Part shown: positions 1 through 6,778 of the stretch, piece by piece
How positions within the stretch are numbered: the stretch's first letter is position 1
Layout: each line of letters opens with the position of its first letter
From: an uncultured Bacteroidia bacterium
Lineage (GTDB): Bacteria; Bacteroidota; Bacteroidia; Bacteroidales; UBA932
Reading direction: 5' to 3'
Length of the DNA stretch: 35,098 nt
Assembly: GCA_902797435.1 (NCBI GenBank)
Contig: CADBSV010000053.1
Span: 1-35,098, forward strand
Program-made: the position numbers and the translations under genes
Notes under the pieces: model-generated
Databases searched by the model: none
Told to the model about the DNA's origin: nothing
Seen by the model: the letters and a program-made list of their open reading frames with translations, nothing else

Positions 1-1
1 C

Positions 2-281
2 GTTTTGCACCCCGCGCCCCTTCTCTTGCTGGTTCGGGGAGCAGGGAGGCCTGTTTTGCTCCCCGTGCCCTTTCTCTTGCTGCTTCGGGGAGCAGGGAGG
101 GCTGTTTTGCACCCCGTGGCCATTCTCTTGCTGGTTTGTGGTGCATGAGAGGCTGTTTTGCACCCCGTGGCCATTCTCTTGCTGGTTTGGGGAGCAGGAG
201 AGGGCTGTTTTGCACCCCGCGACCCTTCTCTTGCCTCCTTGGGGAGCAGTGAGGCCCGCTTTGCACCCCGTGGCCATTTCC
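2..281. repeat. Tandem array of about 51-bp units, hairpin-forming
   Basis: Imperfect direct repeats begin at 2, 53, 104, 155, 207 and 258 (spacings 51, 51, 51, 52, 51); the last copy is partial and the array probably continues left of the window. Each unit starts with a GTTTTGCACCCCG-like block, has a CTCTTGCTGG core, and ends with GGGGAGCAGGGAGG or a variant. The end of one unit and the start of the next form inverted arms; at the first junction CGGGGAGCA (35-43) and TGCTCCCCG (57-65) pair perfectly around a 13-nt loop. Both strands are largely free of stops in one frame. The plus frame runs from 3 to 344. A minus frame runs from an ATG at 277-275 to the window edge and encodes 17-residue repeats of the type CSPNQQENGHGVQN. 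I see no promoter box for either, so I do not call a gene. Function unknown. Confidence 0.85.
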
Positions 282-347
282 CTTTCAGACTGGTATTTGG
301 GCGATGAAAAAGGGGGGGGAGATCAGTCCCTGCCTCAGAAATGAACT

Positions 348-613
348 CAATAGCGCCCGGAGCTCCCGAAATAGCGCCCGAAGACCCCGTAATAACGCCT
401 GGAGACTCCGAAATAGCGCCCGAAGAACTCGAAATTGCGCCCGCTGCCCCCGAAGTATCGGCTAAACACTACGAAATATCGCCCGCCGCCCCCGAAGTAT
501 CGGCTAAAAACTACGAAATACCGCCCGCTGCCCCCGAAGTATCGGTTAAAAACTCCGAGATATCGCCCGCCGCCCCCGAAGTATCGGCTAAACGCCACCG
601 AAATATCGCCTAA
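348..613. repeat. Tandem array of 21-bp units with 42-bp higher order
   Basis: Units begin every 21 bp: 348, 369, 390, 411, 432, 453, 474, 495, 516, 537, 558, 579 (this one 22 bp), then a partial copy at 601. The first five units are variants of AAATAGCGCCCGAAGACCCCG. From 453 two unit types alternate, one with AAGTATCGG and one with AAATATCGCCCG, giving a 42-bp period. CCGAAGTATCGG (arms CCGA/TCGG around a 4-nt loop) recurs at 450, 492, 534 and 576. Because 21 is a multiple of three, the array stays open in two plus frames and one minus frame; these give heptad-like peptides such as APEVSAKNYEISPA (plus) or RYFGGSGRYFVVFS (minus). None has a promoter or a recognisable domain. The last partial unit contains the stop codon of the neighbouring phosphorylase gene. 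The 66 bases between the two arrays (282-347) hold nothing I recognise. Confidence 0.88.
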
Positions 614-1431
614 AGGCTTGAAATCAGGCGCGAGAAGAGCCTTTCCATCCTGTGGGCGGCGGCATCGGCCTGGCGGACGATTTCGTTTTCGTCGGTTACA
701 TATCCGTCTCCGGCTTCATGAGCCACATCGGTCACAACCGACATGCCAAGGACACGCATCCCTGCATGCCTGGCTGCAATCACCTCCGGAGTTACGCTCA
801 TCCCGACGGTATCTCCACCTATGGCGCGGAAGAAACGGTATTCTGCGGGAGTCTCGTAACATGGCCCCGACGTGGAAACATAGACTCCGCGTCGTATTGC
901 AATGCCCTCGCTCTCTGCTATTTCCACCATCCTCTCCTGAAGTTCGAGGTCGTAGGCGCAGGTCATATCAGGGAAACGTGGCCCGAGATCTTCGCGGTTC
1001 GGGCCTATCAGAGAATTTGGAATCAGGTTGATGTGGTCGCGGATAAGCACGAGGTCGCCGATGTCGTAGCCGGGATTCATGCTCCCGACGGCATTCGAAA
1101 CGAGGAGATACTTTATTCCGAGTTCCGCCATGATGCGGATGGGCATTATCACCACGTCCATTCCGTAGCCTTCGTAGAAATGATAGCGTCCCTGCATGGC
1201 CAGAACCTGCTTTCCTCCGAGTACGCCGGAAATGAAGTTGCCCTTGTGCCCGATTGCGGTGGCCGCAGGGAAACCGGGGACGCTTACGTATGGAACGGTT
1301 ATCCGGTCCTGTATCTGTTCGGCGAGGTTTCCAAGCCCGCTGCCCAGGATGATTCCCACCTGGGGGAGCCTGCCCCGGAGCCTTTCTTTCAGGAAAGCCG
1401 CGGCGCTGTGCTGTAAGCCGATGTCCGCCAT
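610..1431 (-). CDS. Purine nucleoside phosphorylase paralogue with Asp at the base-recognition site
   Basis: 273-residue trimeric-type (PNP/MTAP superfamily) phosphorylase, which cleaves purine nucleosides with phosphate to a free base and (deoxy)ribose-1-phosphate. Visible family motifs: LGSGLG (29-34), GHKGNF (61-66), GRYHFYEGY (81-89), NAVGSMNP (113-120), CYETPAEYRFF (191-201) and GMSVTPEV (210-217). The base-binding Glu is E193. In the human enzyme an Asn follows (I/V)T and selects 6-oxopurines; here the motif reads VTD (D235). Asp at this place is typical of MTA phosphorylases and favours 6-aminopurines, so adenosine or methylthioadenosine-type substrates are possible (inference). It is the last gene of the minus-strand operon. 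Its ATG shares one base with the TGA of the upstream paralogue (TGATG), suggesting translational coupling. Its TAG lies inside the last partial unit of the 21-bp repeat array. Family certain, substrate not. Confidence 0.9.
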   Translation of the reverse strand: MADIGLQHSAAAFLKERLRGRLPQVGIILGSGLGNLAEQIQDRITVPYVSVPGFPAATAIGHKGNFISGVLGGKQVLAMQGRYHFYEGYGMDVVIMPIRIMAELGIKYLLVSNAVGSMNPGYDIGDLVLIRDHINLIPNSLIGPNREDLGPRFPDMTCAYDLELQERMVEIAESEGIAIRRGVYVSTSGPCYETPAEYRFFRAIGGDTVGMSVTPEVIAARHAGMRVLGMSVVTDVAHEAGDGYVTDENEIVRQADAAAHRMERLFSRLISSL

Positions 1432-2258
1432 CAGATATGCTTTATCATTTCGGACAGAAGGGCATGAATGCCCTTAACTACCTTCTCGGCCTGGTTCACC
1501 ACATCGTGTCCGTCGTTGAAGTTTACCGGCGTGTTGGTAGTGTTGCAGACATTGGTAACCGCGGACATGCCGAATACCCTTATGCCGCAGTGGCGTGCCA
1601 CGATTACTTCGGGGATGGTGCTCATGCCCAGAAGATCGGCTCCCACGCTGCGGAAGAACCTCACCTCGGCAGGAGTTTCGTAGGTGGGCCCTGTGCTTCC
1701 GAAATAGACCCCCTTCTTGACGTCGAGCCCGAGCCTGCCTGCGCAGTCGAGGGCGAGTTTCTGAAGTTCGAGGTCGTAGGCGCAGGTCATATCGGGAAAA
1801 CGGGGTCCGAATTCTTCCATGTTGGGCCCGATGAGGGGATTGGGCATCATGTTGATGTGATCGGTAATCATTACCATGTCTCCCACTTCGAAGTCGGGAT
1901 TTGCCGCCCCGGCCGCGTTGAAGACGAATAGGAAATCTATCCCGAGTTTCTTGAACACCCTTACGCCTATGGTTACAGTCTCCATCGGGTAGCCTTCGTA
2001 GTAATGGAAACGGCCCTGCATCGCGAATATCTGCTCGCCGTTATAAGTGCCGCTTATGAAGTTGCCTTTGTGTCCGACTGCGGTCGAAACGGGGAAACCG
2101 GGAATGTCCTTGTAGGGTATGATAATCTTATCCTGAATGCTGTCCGCTATAGGGCCGAGACCGCTGCCGAGAATGAGCGCCACTTTTGGCTGGCGTCCGC
2201 CGAGACGGCTGCGGATGTATTCTGCTGCCCTGTTGATCCTTTCTATTCTTTCATCCAT
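1431..2258 (-). CDS. punA: Purine nucleoside phosphorylase (trimeric type)
   Basis: 275-residue PNP of the trimeric family, acting in cytosolic purine salvage on inosine/guanosine-type nucleosides. Motifs: LGSGLG (30-35), GHKGNF (62-67), GRFHYYEGY (82-90), NAAGAANP (114-121), TYETPAEVRFF (192-202), GMSTIPEVIVARH (211-223). Both specificity residues of classic 6-oxopurine PNPs are present: E194 and N236 in VTN. It is clearly paralogous to the following gene, with near-identical stretches such as GPRFPDMTCAYDLELQ. The start follows the deaminase stop by 11 bases. Placed directly behind an MTA/SAH deaminase, it could phosphorolyse methylthioinosine or inosine from upstream deamination (inference from context). 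Confidence 0.95.
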   Translation of the reverse strand: MDERIERINRAAEYIRSRLGGRQPKVALILGSGLGPIADSIQDKIIIPYKDIPGFPVSTAVGHKGNFISGTYNGEQIFAMQGRFHYYEGYPMETVTIGVRVFKKLGIDFLFVFNAAGAANPDFEVGDMVMITDHINMMPNPLIGPNMEEFGPRFPDMTCAYDLELQKLALDCAGRLGLDVKKGVYFGSTGPTYETPAEVRFFRSVGADLLGMSTIPEVIVARHCGIRVFGMSAVTNVCNTTNTPVNFNDGHDVVNQAEKVVKGIHALLSEMIKHI

Positions 2259-2269
2259 GTCATGTGGTT

Positions 2270-3553
2270 TTAGTCCATTTTGATTTTTGACAGAGCCTTT
2301 CGCGCCTCGTGGAGCACCTCTTTTTCGCCCGGTATTTCCCGGTCGCGCATTACGAACCTGCCTCCCGCAATGACCGAGACTATGCAGTCGGAATGTGCAG
2401 AATAAACGAGATTGGCGAGGAACGGGCCGGGGGAGAGGAAGTACGTGCTGTCCGTCTCCACCAGGGAAATGTCGGCGAGGGCGCCCTCCACCAGCCTTCC
2501 GGAATCGAGCCTTAGAGCCTTGGCGCCGTTGACGGTAGCCATGTCGAGCAGTTCTGGCAGCGGAAGGGCTTTCGGGTCGTTACGCCATGCCTTCTGGAAG
2601 AGGGCGGAAGTCTTCATCGCCTCGAGTATGTCGAGATTGTTGGAGGAAGCGCATCCGTCCGTTCCGATGCAGATGTTGGCCCCGGCGTCCCTGAGTTCAT
2701 TGTACAGGAAGCGGTATCCGGAGGCGAGCTTTGTGTTGGAGTTGATGTTGTGTATGCAGTGCACCCCGTACTTGGCGAGCAGTTCTACGTCGTGCTCACT
2801 GAGCCACAGGCAGTGGGCTGCCAGAAGATTGGGACCCAGGATGCCCAGGGTCTCGAGATATTCCACAGGAGTGAGCCCTCCGTGTTCGGCCTTGCAGTCC
2901 TGCACTTCCTTGAGGGTTTCGCAGAGGTGGATATGCAGGGGGAGGTCGTGTTTGCGGGCGAATTCCGAAGCCCATATCATCATCGGTTCACTGACCGAGT
3001 ATATGGCATGGAATGCGAGTTCATAGATGGCGCCCTCCTTGTTCCAGAGGTCGTACGCCTCCTCGTATTTCTGCTCGCAATGATCCATCTGGCGCTTCGC
3101 CTCTTCGGGGTCGCCGTGGTCGATGATGTCATATCCTACCGCCGGCCTTATGCCGGTTTCGGCGGCCGCTTTCTGACAGCTCTGGAAGAACCAGTACTGG
3201 TCGTTGAACGTAGTGGTGCCGGTGCGTATCATTTCCAGGCAGGCTACCTTCGCCGCCCAGTAAACGTATTCGTGGTCGAAACCAGCCTCGATTTTCCAGA
3301 TCTTGTCCAGCCAGTCGTGGAAGACCATGTCCTCTCCGACACCGCGCATGAGCGACATTCCGGCATGGGTATGCATGTTGATGAACCCCGGAATGGCGAC
3401 CTTGCCTGTACAATCATAAACATCGCAGTCTCCTGCGATGTCCCAGTCGATGCAAGACCCGGCAGGGCGGATTTTGACTATCCTGCCCTTGTCTATGAAC
3501 ACATCTTTGCGCTCATCGGCTATGGTTACGTCCTTGAGAAGGATAGATGCCAT
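2270..3553 (-). CDS. mtaD: 5'-methylthioadenosine/S-adenosylhomocysteine deaminase family amidohydrolase
   Basis: 427-residue metal-dependent amidohydrolase of the MTA/SAH (or related adenosine) deaminase group. The metal-binding set is in order: HTH (61-63) in PGFINMHTHAGMS, LPLHIHLCE with H207/H209 and E212, AAHCLWL with H247, and GTDGCASSN with D299. RTGTTTFND (110-118) is also typical of the ATZ/TRZ-like branch. The length is normal for the family. Members convert MTA to methylthioinosine and SAH to S-inosylhomocysteine, but substrate range cannot be read from sequence. It lies 9 bases behind the DUF3276 gene and 11 bases ahead of the first PNP, so deaminase and phosphorylases are almost certainly on one transcript, consistent with deamination followed by phosphorolysis. 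Confidence 0.88.
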   Translation of the reverse strand: MASILLKDVTIADERKDVFIDKGRIVKIRPAGSCIDWDIAGDCDVYDCTGKVAIPGFINMHTHAGMSLMRGVGEDMVFHDWLDKIWKIEAGFDHEYVYWAAKVACLEMIRTGTTTFNDQYWFFQSCQKAAAETGIRPAVGYDIIDHGDPEEAKRQMDHCEQKYEEAYDLWNKEGAIYELAFHAIYSVSEPMMIWASEFARKHDLPLHIHLCETLKEVQDCKAEHGGLTPVEYLETLGILGPNLLAAHCLWLSEHDVELLAKYGVHCIHNINSNTKLASGYRFLYNELRDAGANICIGTDGCASSNNLDILEAMKTSALFQKAWRNDPKALPLPELLDMATVNGAKALRLDSGRLVEGALADISLVETDSTYFLSPGPFLANLVYSAHSDCIVSVIAGGRFVMRDREIPGEKEVLHEARKALSKIKMD

Positions 3554-3562
3554 AGCGTGAGA

Positions 3563-3898
3563 CTAGAATTCGTCGGGATTCTCTGTTGATTCAGGCCTTA
3601 CGGGGATTTCTCCGCCGAAGCACTTTACTCTGATGTATTCTACGACCTCGTCAAGGCCTTCCTTGAATTTTTCGAAATCTTCCTTGTAGAGGAAAATTTT
3701 GTGCTTGTCGAAAGTGAACGAGCCGTCGGGGTTGTTGCGGCGCTTGCTTTCGGTGATGGTGAGATAGAAATCGTTGTTGCCTTTGGTTGACTTTACGTCA
3801 AAGAAATATGTACGTTTTCCGGCCCTCACAGGCTTGGAGTACACATCTTCGGCATCCCTGTTCTGAAATCTGTCCTGATCTCTGTCTTCTCTGTACAT
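3563..3898 (-). CDS. DUF3276 (PUR-like) nucleic-acid-binding protein
   Basis: 111-residue protein matching the small DUF3276/PUR-domain proteins conserved in Bacteroidetes and spirochaetes. The core has the beta-rich pattern KRTYFFDVKSTKGNNDFYLT then ITESKRR, KHKIFLYKEDFEKF and a final helix LDEVVEYIRVKCF. The N-terminus (MYREDRDQDRFQNR) is highly charged and probably disordered. Borrelia BpuR and eukaryotic Pur-alpha, which share this fold, bind single-stranded DNA or RNA; that role is inferred here. It is the first gene of the purine-salvage operon, with a TATCTTTG box 30 bases before its ATG. Whether it regulates the downstream genes or merely sits first is unknown. Confidence 0.85.
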   Translation of the reverse strand: MYREDRDQDRFQNRDAEDVYSKPVRAGKRTYFFDVKSTKGNNDFYLTITESKRRNNPDGSFTFDKHKIFLYKEDFEKFKEGLDEVVEYIRVKCFGGEIPVRPESTENPDEF

Positions 3899-3927
3899 AA
3901 TTTCACTAAAAATTAGGATTTGACCCT

Positions 3928-3935
3928 CAAAGATA
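3928..3935 (-). promoter_or_regulatory. Bacteroidetes -7 box of the DUF3276-mtaD-PNP operon
   Basis: On the minus strand the sequence reads TATCTTTG, a full match to TAnnTTTG, 29 bases upstream of the DUF3276 ATG. An A/T-rich stretch precedes it. It is back to back with the nusB promoter. Confidence 0.75.
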
Positions 3936-3957
3936 ATTTTTTTTCGCGACTAAATGC

Positions 3958-3965
3958 TATCTTTG
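3958..3965 (+). promoter_or_regulatory. Bacteroidetes -7 box of the nusB operon
   Basis: TATCTTTG followed by CG; transcription would begin around 3969-3971. This predicted start supports the ATG at 3986 as the nusB start rather than the TTG at 3974. Confidence 0.75.
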
Positions 3966-3985
3966 CGTAAATTTTGACATTAAAA

Positions 3986-4903
3986 ATGCTTAACCGAAGA
4001 ATTCTCCGAATAAAGGCATTCAAGGCTGTCTATTCGCGTACGGAAAATCCGGCCATGACCGTGAAGGAAGGGGAGACGCAGCTGGAGCTCTCATGCGAGG
4101 CGACAAGGGACCTTTACCTTTTCCTGCTTGCCCTGCCGGCGGCGCTTACTGCAGAGGCCCTTGGGCGCATAGAAGCCGCAAAAGGGAAATTCAATCCCAC
4201 CGAGGATGAACTCCATCCCAACATGAAGTTCGCAGCAAACGGAATAGCCCCGCTCCTGTCAGGCGACCCCGATTTTACCAAGATTATCCAGAAAAAGAAA
4301 CTCTCATGGGACCAGTATGACGTGCTGCTGAGGCATCTGTACGACACGCTCCGTACCCGTGATTACTATTCTGCCTACATGTCTTCCGGGCAGAAGTCCA
4401 TAAAGGAGGACGCCGCTCTCTGGAGCCGTTTCTATGCCAGCGAACTGGAGGATAATGCCGAGCTGGAGGAAATCCTGGAAGATATGGGAATCTGGTGGAA
4501 TGACGACCTTGCCTATGCCCTCAACTGGTGCTGCCGCACGATGGAATCCCTTGGAAAGGGGGAACGCTGGAACCTGCCGCCGCTGTATATGAGCGACATG
4601 TCAGAGAAGTCCGAGAGCGACAAGGCGTTCATAGTGAAGGTGCTCCGCACTGCATTCGCACGGTACGACTATTTTGTGGACCGCATAGCGGAAATCACCC
4701 CCAAGTGGGACAGGAGCCGCATCTGTTCGACCGACCTCGCGCTCATCGTCTCCGGCCTCGCAGAGAATGCTGCTTTCCCGGAGCAGGGAAGCGGCATCAT
4801 CATCAACGAGTATGTCGAGATATCCAAATATTACTCGACTCCCGAAAGCCGTGCCTTCGTGAACGGCATCCTTGACAGACTGATCAACAATAAACAGAAA
4901 TAG
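3986..4903 (+). CDS. nusB: Transcription antitermination factor NusB, Bacteroidetes long form
   Basis: 305-residue protein. The N-terminus MLNRRILRIKAFKAVYS is the RNA-binding start of NusB (usually RR.AR..A.Q.LY). The C-terminal third carries the rest of the fold: ITPKWDRSRICSTDLALI, then INEYVEISKYYSTPESRAFVNGILDRL. Classical NusB has about 140 residues; the additional helical insert between these halves is the usual Bacteroidetes architecture. NusB with S10 (NusE) promotes antitermination on rRNA operons. I chose the ATG at 3986, not an upstream TTG at 3974 in frame, because the promoter box ends at 3965 and the NusB motif begins directly after this Met. The next gene, yajC, starts 2 bases after the stop, so they are cotranscribed. 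Confidence 0.9.
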   Translation: MLNRRILRIKAFKAVYSRTENPAMTVKEGETQLELSCEATRDLYLFLLALPAALTAEALGRIEAAKGKFNPTEDELHPNMKFAANGIAPLLSGDPDFTKIIQKKKLSWDQYDVLLRHLYDTLRTRDYYSAYMSSGQKSIKEDAALWSRFYASELEDNAELEEILEDMGIWWNDDLAYALNWCCRTMESLGKGERWNLPPLYMSDMSEKSESDKAFIVKVLRTAFARYDYFVDRIAEITPKWDRSRICSTDLALIVSGLAENAAFPEQGSGIIINEYVEISKYYSTPESRAFVNGILDRLINNKQK

Positions 4904-4905
4904 CA

Positions 4906-5325
4906 ATGAAACTCCTTTACATCGTACTTCAGGCCCAGGGCGCAGCCGCTCAGGGACAGACCGGCGGCGGTGCCGGTTTCTGGATAATGATCATCCTCAT
5001 GTTTGCGGTGATGTATTTCTTCATGATCCGTCCGCAGCGCAAGCAGCAGAAGGAACTTGAGGCTTTCCGCAACTCCCTCAAGAAAGGTGACAAAGTTGTT
5101 ACCGCCGGCGGAATCTACGGCACCGTTCTCGAAATCCAGGAGAGGACTGTCCTCATAAAGGTTGACGGCGACGTCAAGCTCAGGGTTGACAAGAATTCCA
5201 TCCAGAAGGATTTCAGCGACACCGCTTCCCAGGCTCCTGCCCAGCAGGAGGCAAAGGCTGAAAAGGCCCCCAAAGCCCCCAAGGCTCCCAAGGCGGAGGA
5301 TACTTACGACAAGAAAGAGAAGTAG
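4906..5325 (+). CDS. yajC: Preprotein translocase accessory subunit YajC
   Basis: 139-residue YajC, the small inner-membrane partner of SecDF. One membrane helix (about 25-41, FWIMIILMFAVMYFFMI) is followed by the diagnostic RPQRKQQKELEAFRNSLKKG and GDKVVTAGGIYGTV motifs. The C-terminus is a low-complexity Ala/Pro/Lys tail with KAPKAPKAPKA repeats, longer than in E. coli but common in this phylum. It sits between nusB and the YbbR gene, a usual Bacteroidetes order. Confidence 0.95.
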   Translation: MKLLYIVLQAQGAAAQGQTGGGAGFWIMIILMFAVMYFFMIRPQRKQQKELEAFRNSLKKGDKVVTAGGIYGTVLEIQERTVLIKVDGDVKLRVDKNSIQKDFSDTASQAPAQQEAKAEKAPKAPKAPKAEDTYDKKEK

Positions 5326-5334
5326 CTTCCCGTA

Positions 5335-6261
5335 ATGAAGAAGTGGACGGCCTTCATAGTCTGTCTTCTCCTGTCGGCCTCGATATGGCTGATCCATAAC
5401 CTTTCCCAGACGCACAGCAGCATTGTGAGCCAGGAAGTTGTGGCGGAGAGCAGCATAGAAGGCCGCGCCGCCCGTTCGAGCGACGCGGTTACCATGGCCG
5501 CGCGCGTGAGCGCATCCGGGTTCCGCCTGCTGCTGATAGGGTTGAGGAGGGGCGCCGTGACCGTCCGCTTTGCTCCGGAGGACCTTTCTCCGGTGGAGGA
5601 CGATTTCTTCAGAATATCGGCGCCGCATCTTTTACGGTACGCAACCGATATCTACGGCCAGGGAGCGAAGGTCGAGGCGTTCCTGTTCGACAACGCTTCC
5701 TTCCGCTTCATCCAGGAATACCACAGGCGTCTTCCGGTACGGGCTGTCTGCCTGCCTTCTTTCAGGCCGCAGTTCACCCAGGTGGCCCCGCTCTCAGTGA
5801 AGCCGGACAGCGTTCTGGTTTACGGCCCTGCCGAGGTGCTGGAAGCCCTTGATGAAGTTTATACCTCCACCATTTCGCTAAGCGACCTGCATGGAAACGT
5901 CCATGGCGAGGTTAGGCTTGAAACTCCCTCCGGTACGCGTCTTTCGGAAAACAAGGCGGCGTATGCCATGGAAGTGTCGCGCTATGTGGAAATAAGCACT
6001 GACGCGCCTGTTTCCGTGCGGAATCTGCCTCCGGGAACATCCCTGATGGTTTATCCCTCCACGGTTAAGGCGACATTCCGATGCGTGTTCCCGCTCATCA
6101 ACGACCCGAGGGGTCTTGTGGATTTTTACGTGGACTATGGCGAATTCGCCCACAGCATCACGGGCCGCTGCATGATTCACTGCAGCTCCCTTCCCAAAGG
6201 GGTGTTTTCCTGTGTGCTGTCGCCCGATGTAGCTGAATGTGCCGAGACTGCCGATGAGTAA
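5335..6261 (+). CDS. YbbR-domain (CdaR-like) membrane-anchored protein
   Basis: 308 residues with an N-terminal signal anchor (MKKWTAFIVCLLLSASIWLI) and an extracytoplasmic beta-rich region. Features of YbbR repeats are visible, for example LPVRAVCLPSFRPQF followed by VKPDSVLVYGPAEVLEALDEVYT. In Firmicutes the YbbR protein CdaR regulates the c-di-AMP cyclase. In Bacteroidetes the homologue sits between yajC and coaE as here, and its role is not established. The gene begins 9 bases after yajC and its TAA overlaps the coaE start region by 8 bases. Confidence 0.8.
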   Translation: MKKWTAFIVCLLLSASIWLIHNLSQTHSSIVSQEVVAESSIEGRAARSSDAVTMAARVSASGFRLLLIGLRRGAVTVRFAPEDLSPVEDDFFRISAPHLLRYATDIYGQGAKVEAFLFDNASFRFIQEYHRRLPVRAVCLPSFRPQFTQVAPLSVKPDSVLVYGPAEVLEALDEVYTSTISLSDLHGNVHGEVRLETPSGTRLSENKAAYAMEVSRYVEISTDAPVSVRNLPPGTSLMVYPSTVKATFRCVFPLINDPRGLVDFYVDYGEFAHSITGRCMIHCSSLPKGVFSCVLSPDVAECAETADE

Positions 6262-6778
6262 GACTGTTCTCATAACCGGTCCTATAGGCAGCGGAAAATC
6301 GGCCGTGTGCAGCCGTCTAAGGGCTCTCGGACTGTCGGTTTACGACTGCGACTCCCGCACCAAGGCCCTCTACGAAAGCGTTCCGGGGCTCAAGTCGAGG
6401 ATAGAGGAGGCCATAGGCCTTCCGTTCTCGCAGGCAGGGGTGATCTTCACCGATCCCGTAAGGCGCAAGGCTTTGGAGGATATAGTCTATCCCGAAGTCC
6501 TGAAAGACCTTGCCGCCTGGAAATCGGAGCATGAAGACGAGGACATGGTTTTCGTAGAATCGGCGATTGCCCTTGAAAAACCAGCCTTCGACGGCACTTA
6601 TGATGAAGTATGGCTGGTCCGCGCTCCTTTTGAAAAGCGGCTGGAACGAAATCCCCGTGTGGCCGAGCGCTTTTCGGCACAGGCTCCGGTGGATCCTTCC
6701 AGGGCGGATGTCATCATTGACAACGATTCCTCGCTCGAGGAACTATTTGAAAAAACAGATACACTGATATATGGATAA
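6254..6778 (+). CDS. coaE: Dephospho-CoA kinase, compact form
   Basis: 174-residue P-loop kinase that phosphorylates the 3'-hydroxyl of dephospho-CoA in the last step of CoA synthesis. The N-terminus MSKTVLITGPIGSGKS holds the Walker A loop (9-16), followed by LGLSVYDCDSRTKALY, VYPEVLKDLAAW, FVESAIALEKPAF and VIIDNDSSLEEL, all in the normal CoaE order. The start is the ATG at 6254, inside the end of the YbbR gene; a GTG at 6239 would give a longer N-terminus before the P-loop and is less likely. Most CoaE proteins are about 190-205 residues. Here the lid region (EKRLERNPRVAERFSAQ) is about five residues shorter than the E. coli sequence. The last bases overlap the next gene. Confidence 0.9.
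   Translation: MSKTVLITGPIGSGKSAVCSRLRALGLSVYDCDSRTKALYESVPGLKSRIEEAIGLPFSQAGVIFTDPVRRKALEDIVYPEVLKDLAAWKSEHEDEDMVFVESAIALEKPAFDGTYDEVWLVRAPFEKRLERNPRVAERFSAQAPVDPSRADVIIDNDSSLEELFEKTDTLIYG

Noticed and set aside
341-613. Plus-strand frame with APEVSAKNYEI heptads, and the minus-strand frame 347-598 with RYFGG repeats, as protein genes
   Set aside because: Both arise from a stop-free 21-bp repeat and are open on opposite strands at once; neither has a promoter, a domain, or codon evidence.
1-613. CRISPR array
   Set aside because: Units are contiguous with no unique spacers, periods are 51 and 21 bp, and no cas genes are present.
435-1416. Plus-strand frames 435-1031 and 652-1416
   Set aside because: They run antisense through the PNP gene, whose motifs are complete on the minus strand.
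3974-3985. TTG start for nusB
   Set aside because: It would start about four bases after the expected transcription start and adds four residues before the conserved NusB N-terminus; the ATG at 3986 fits better.
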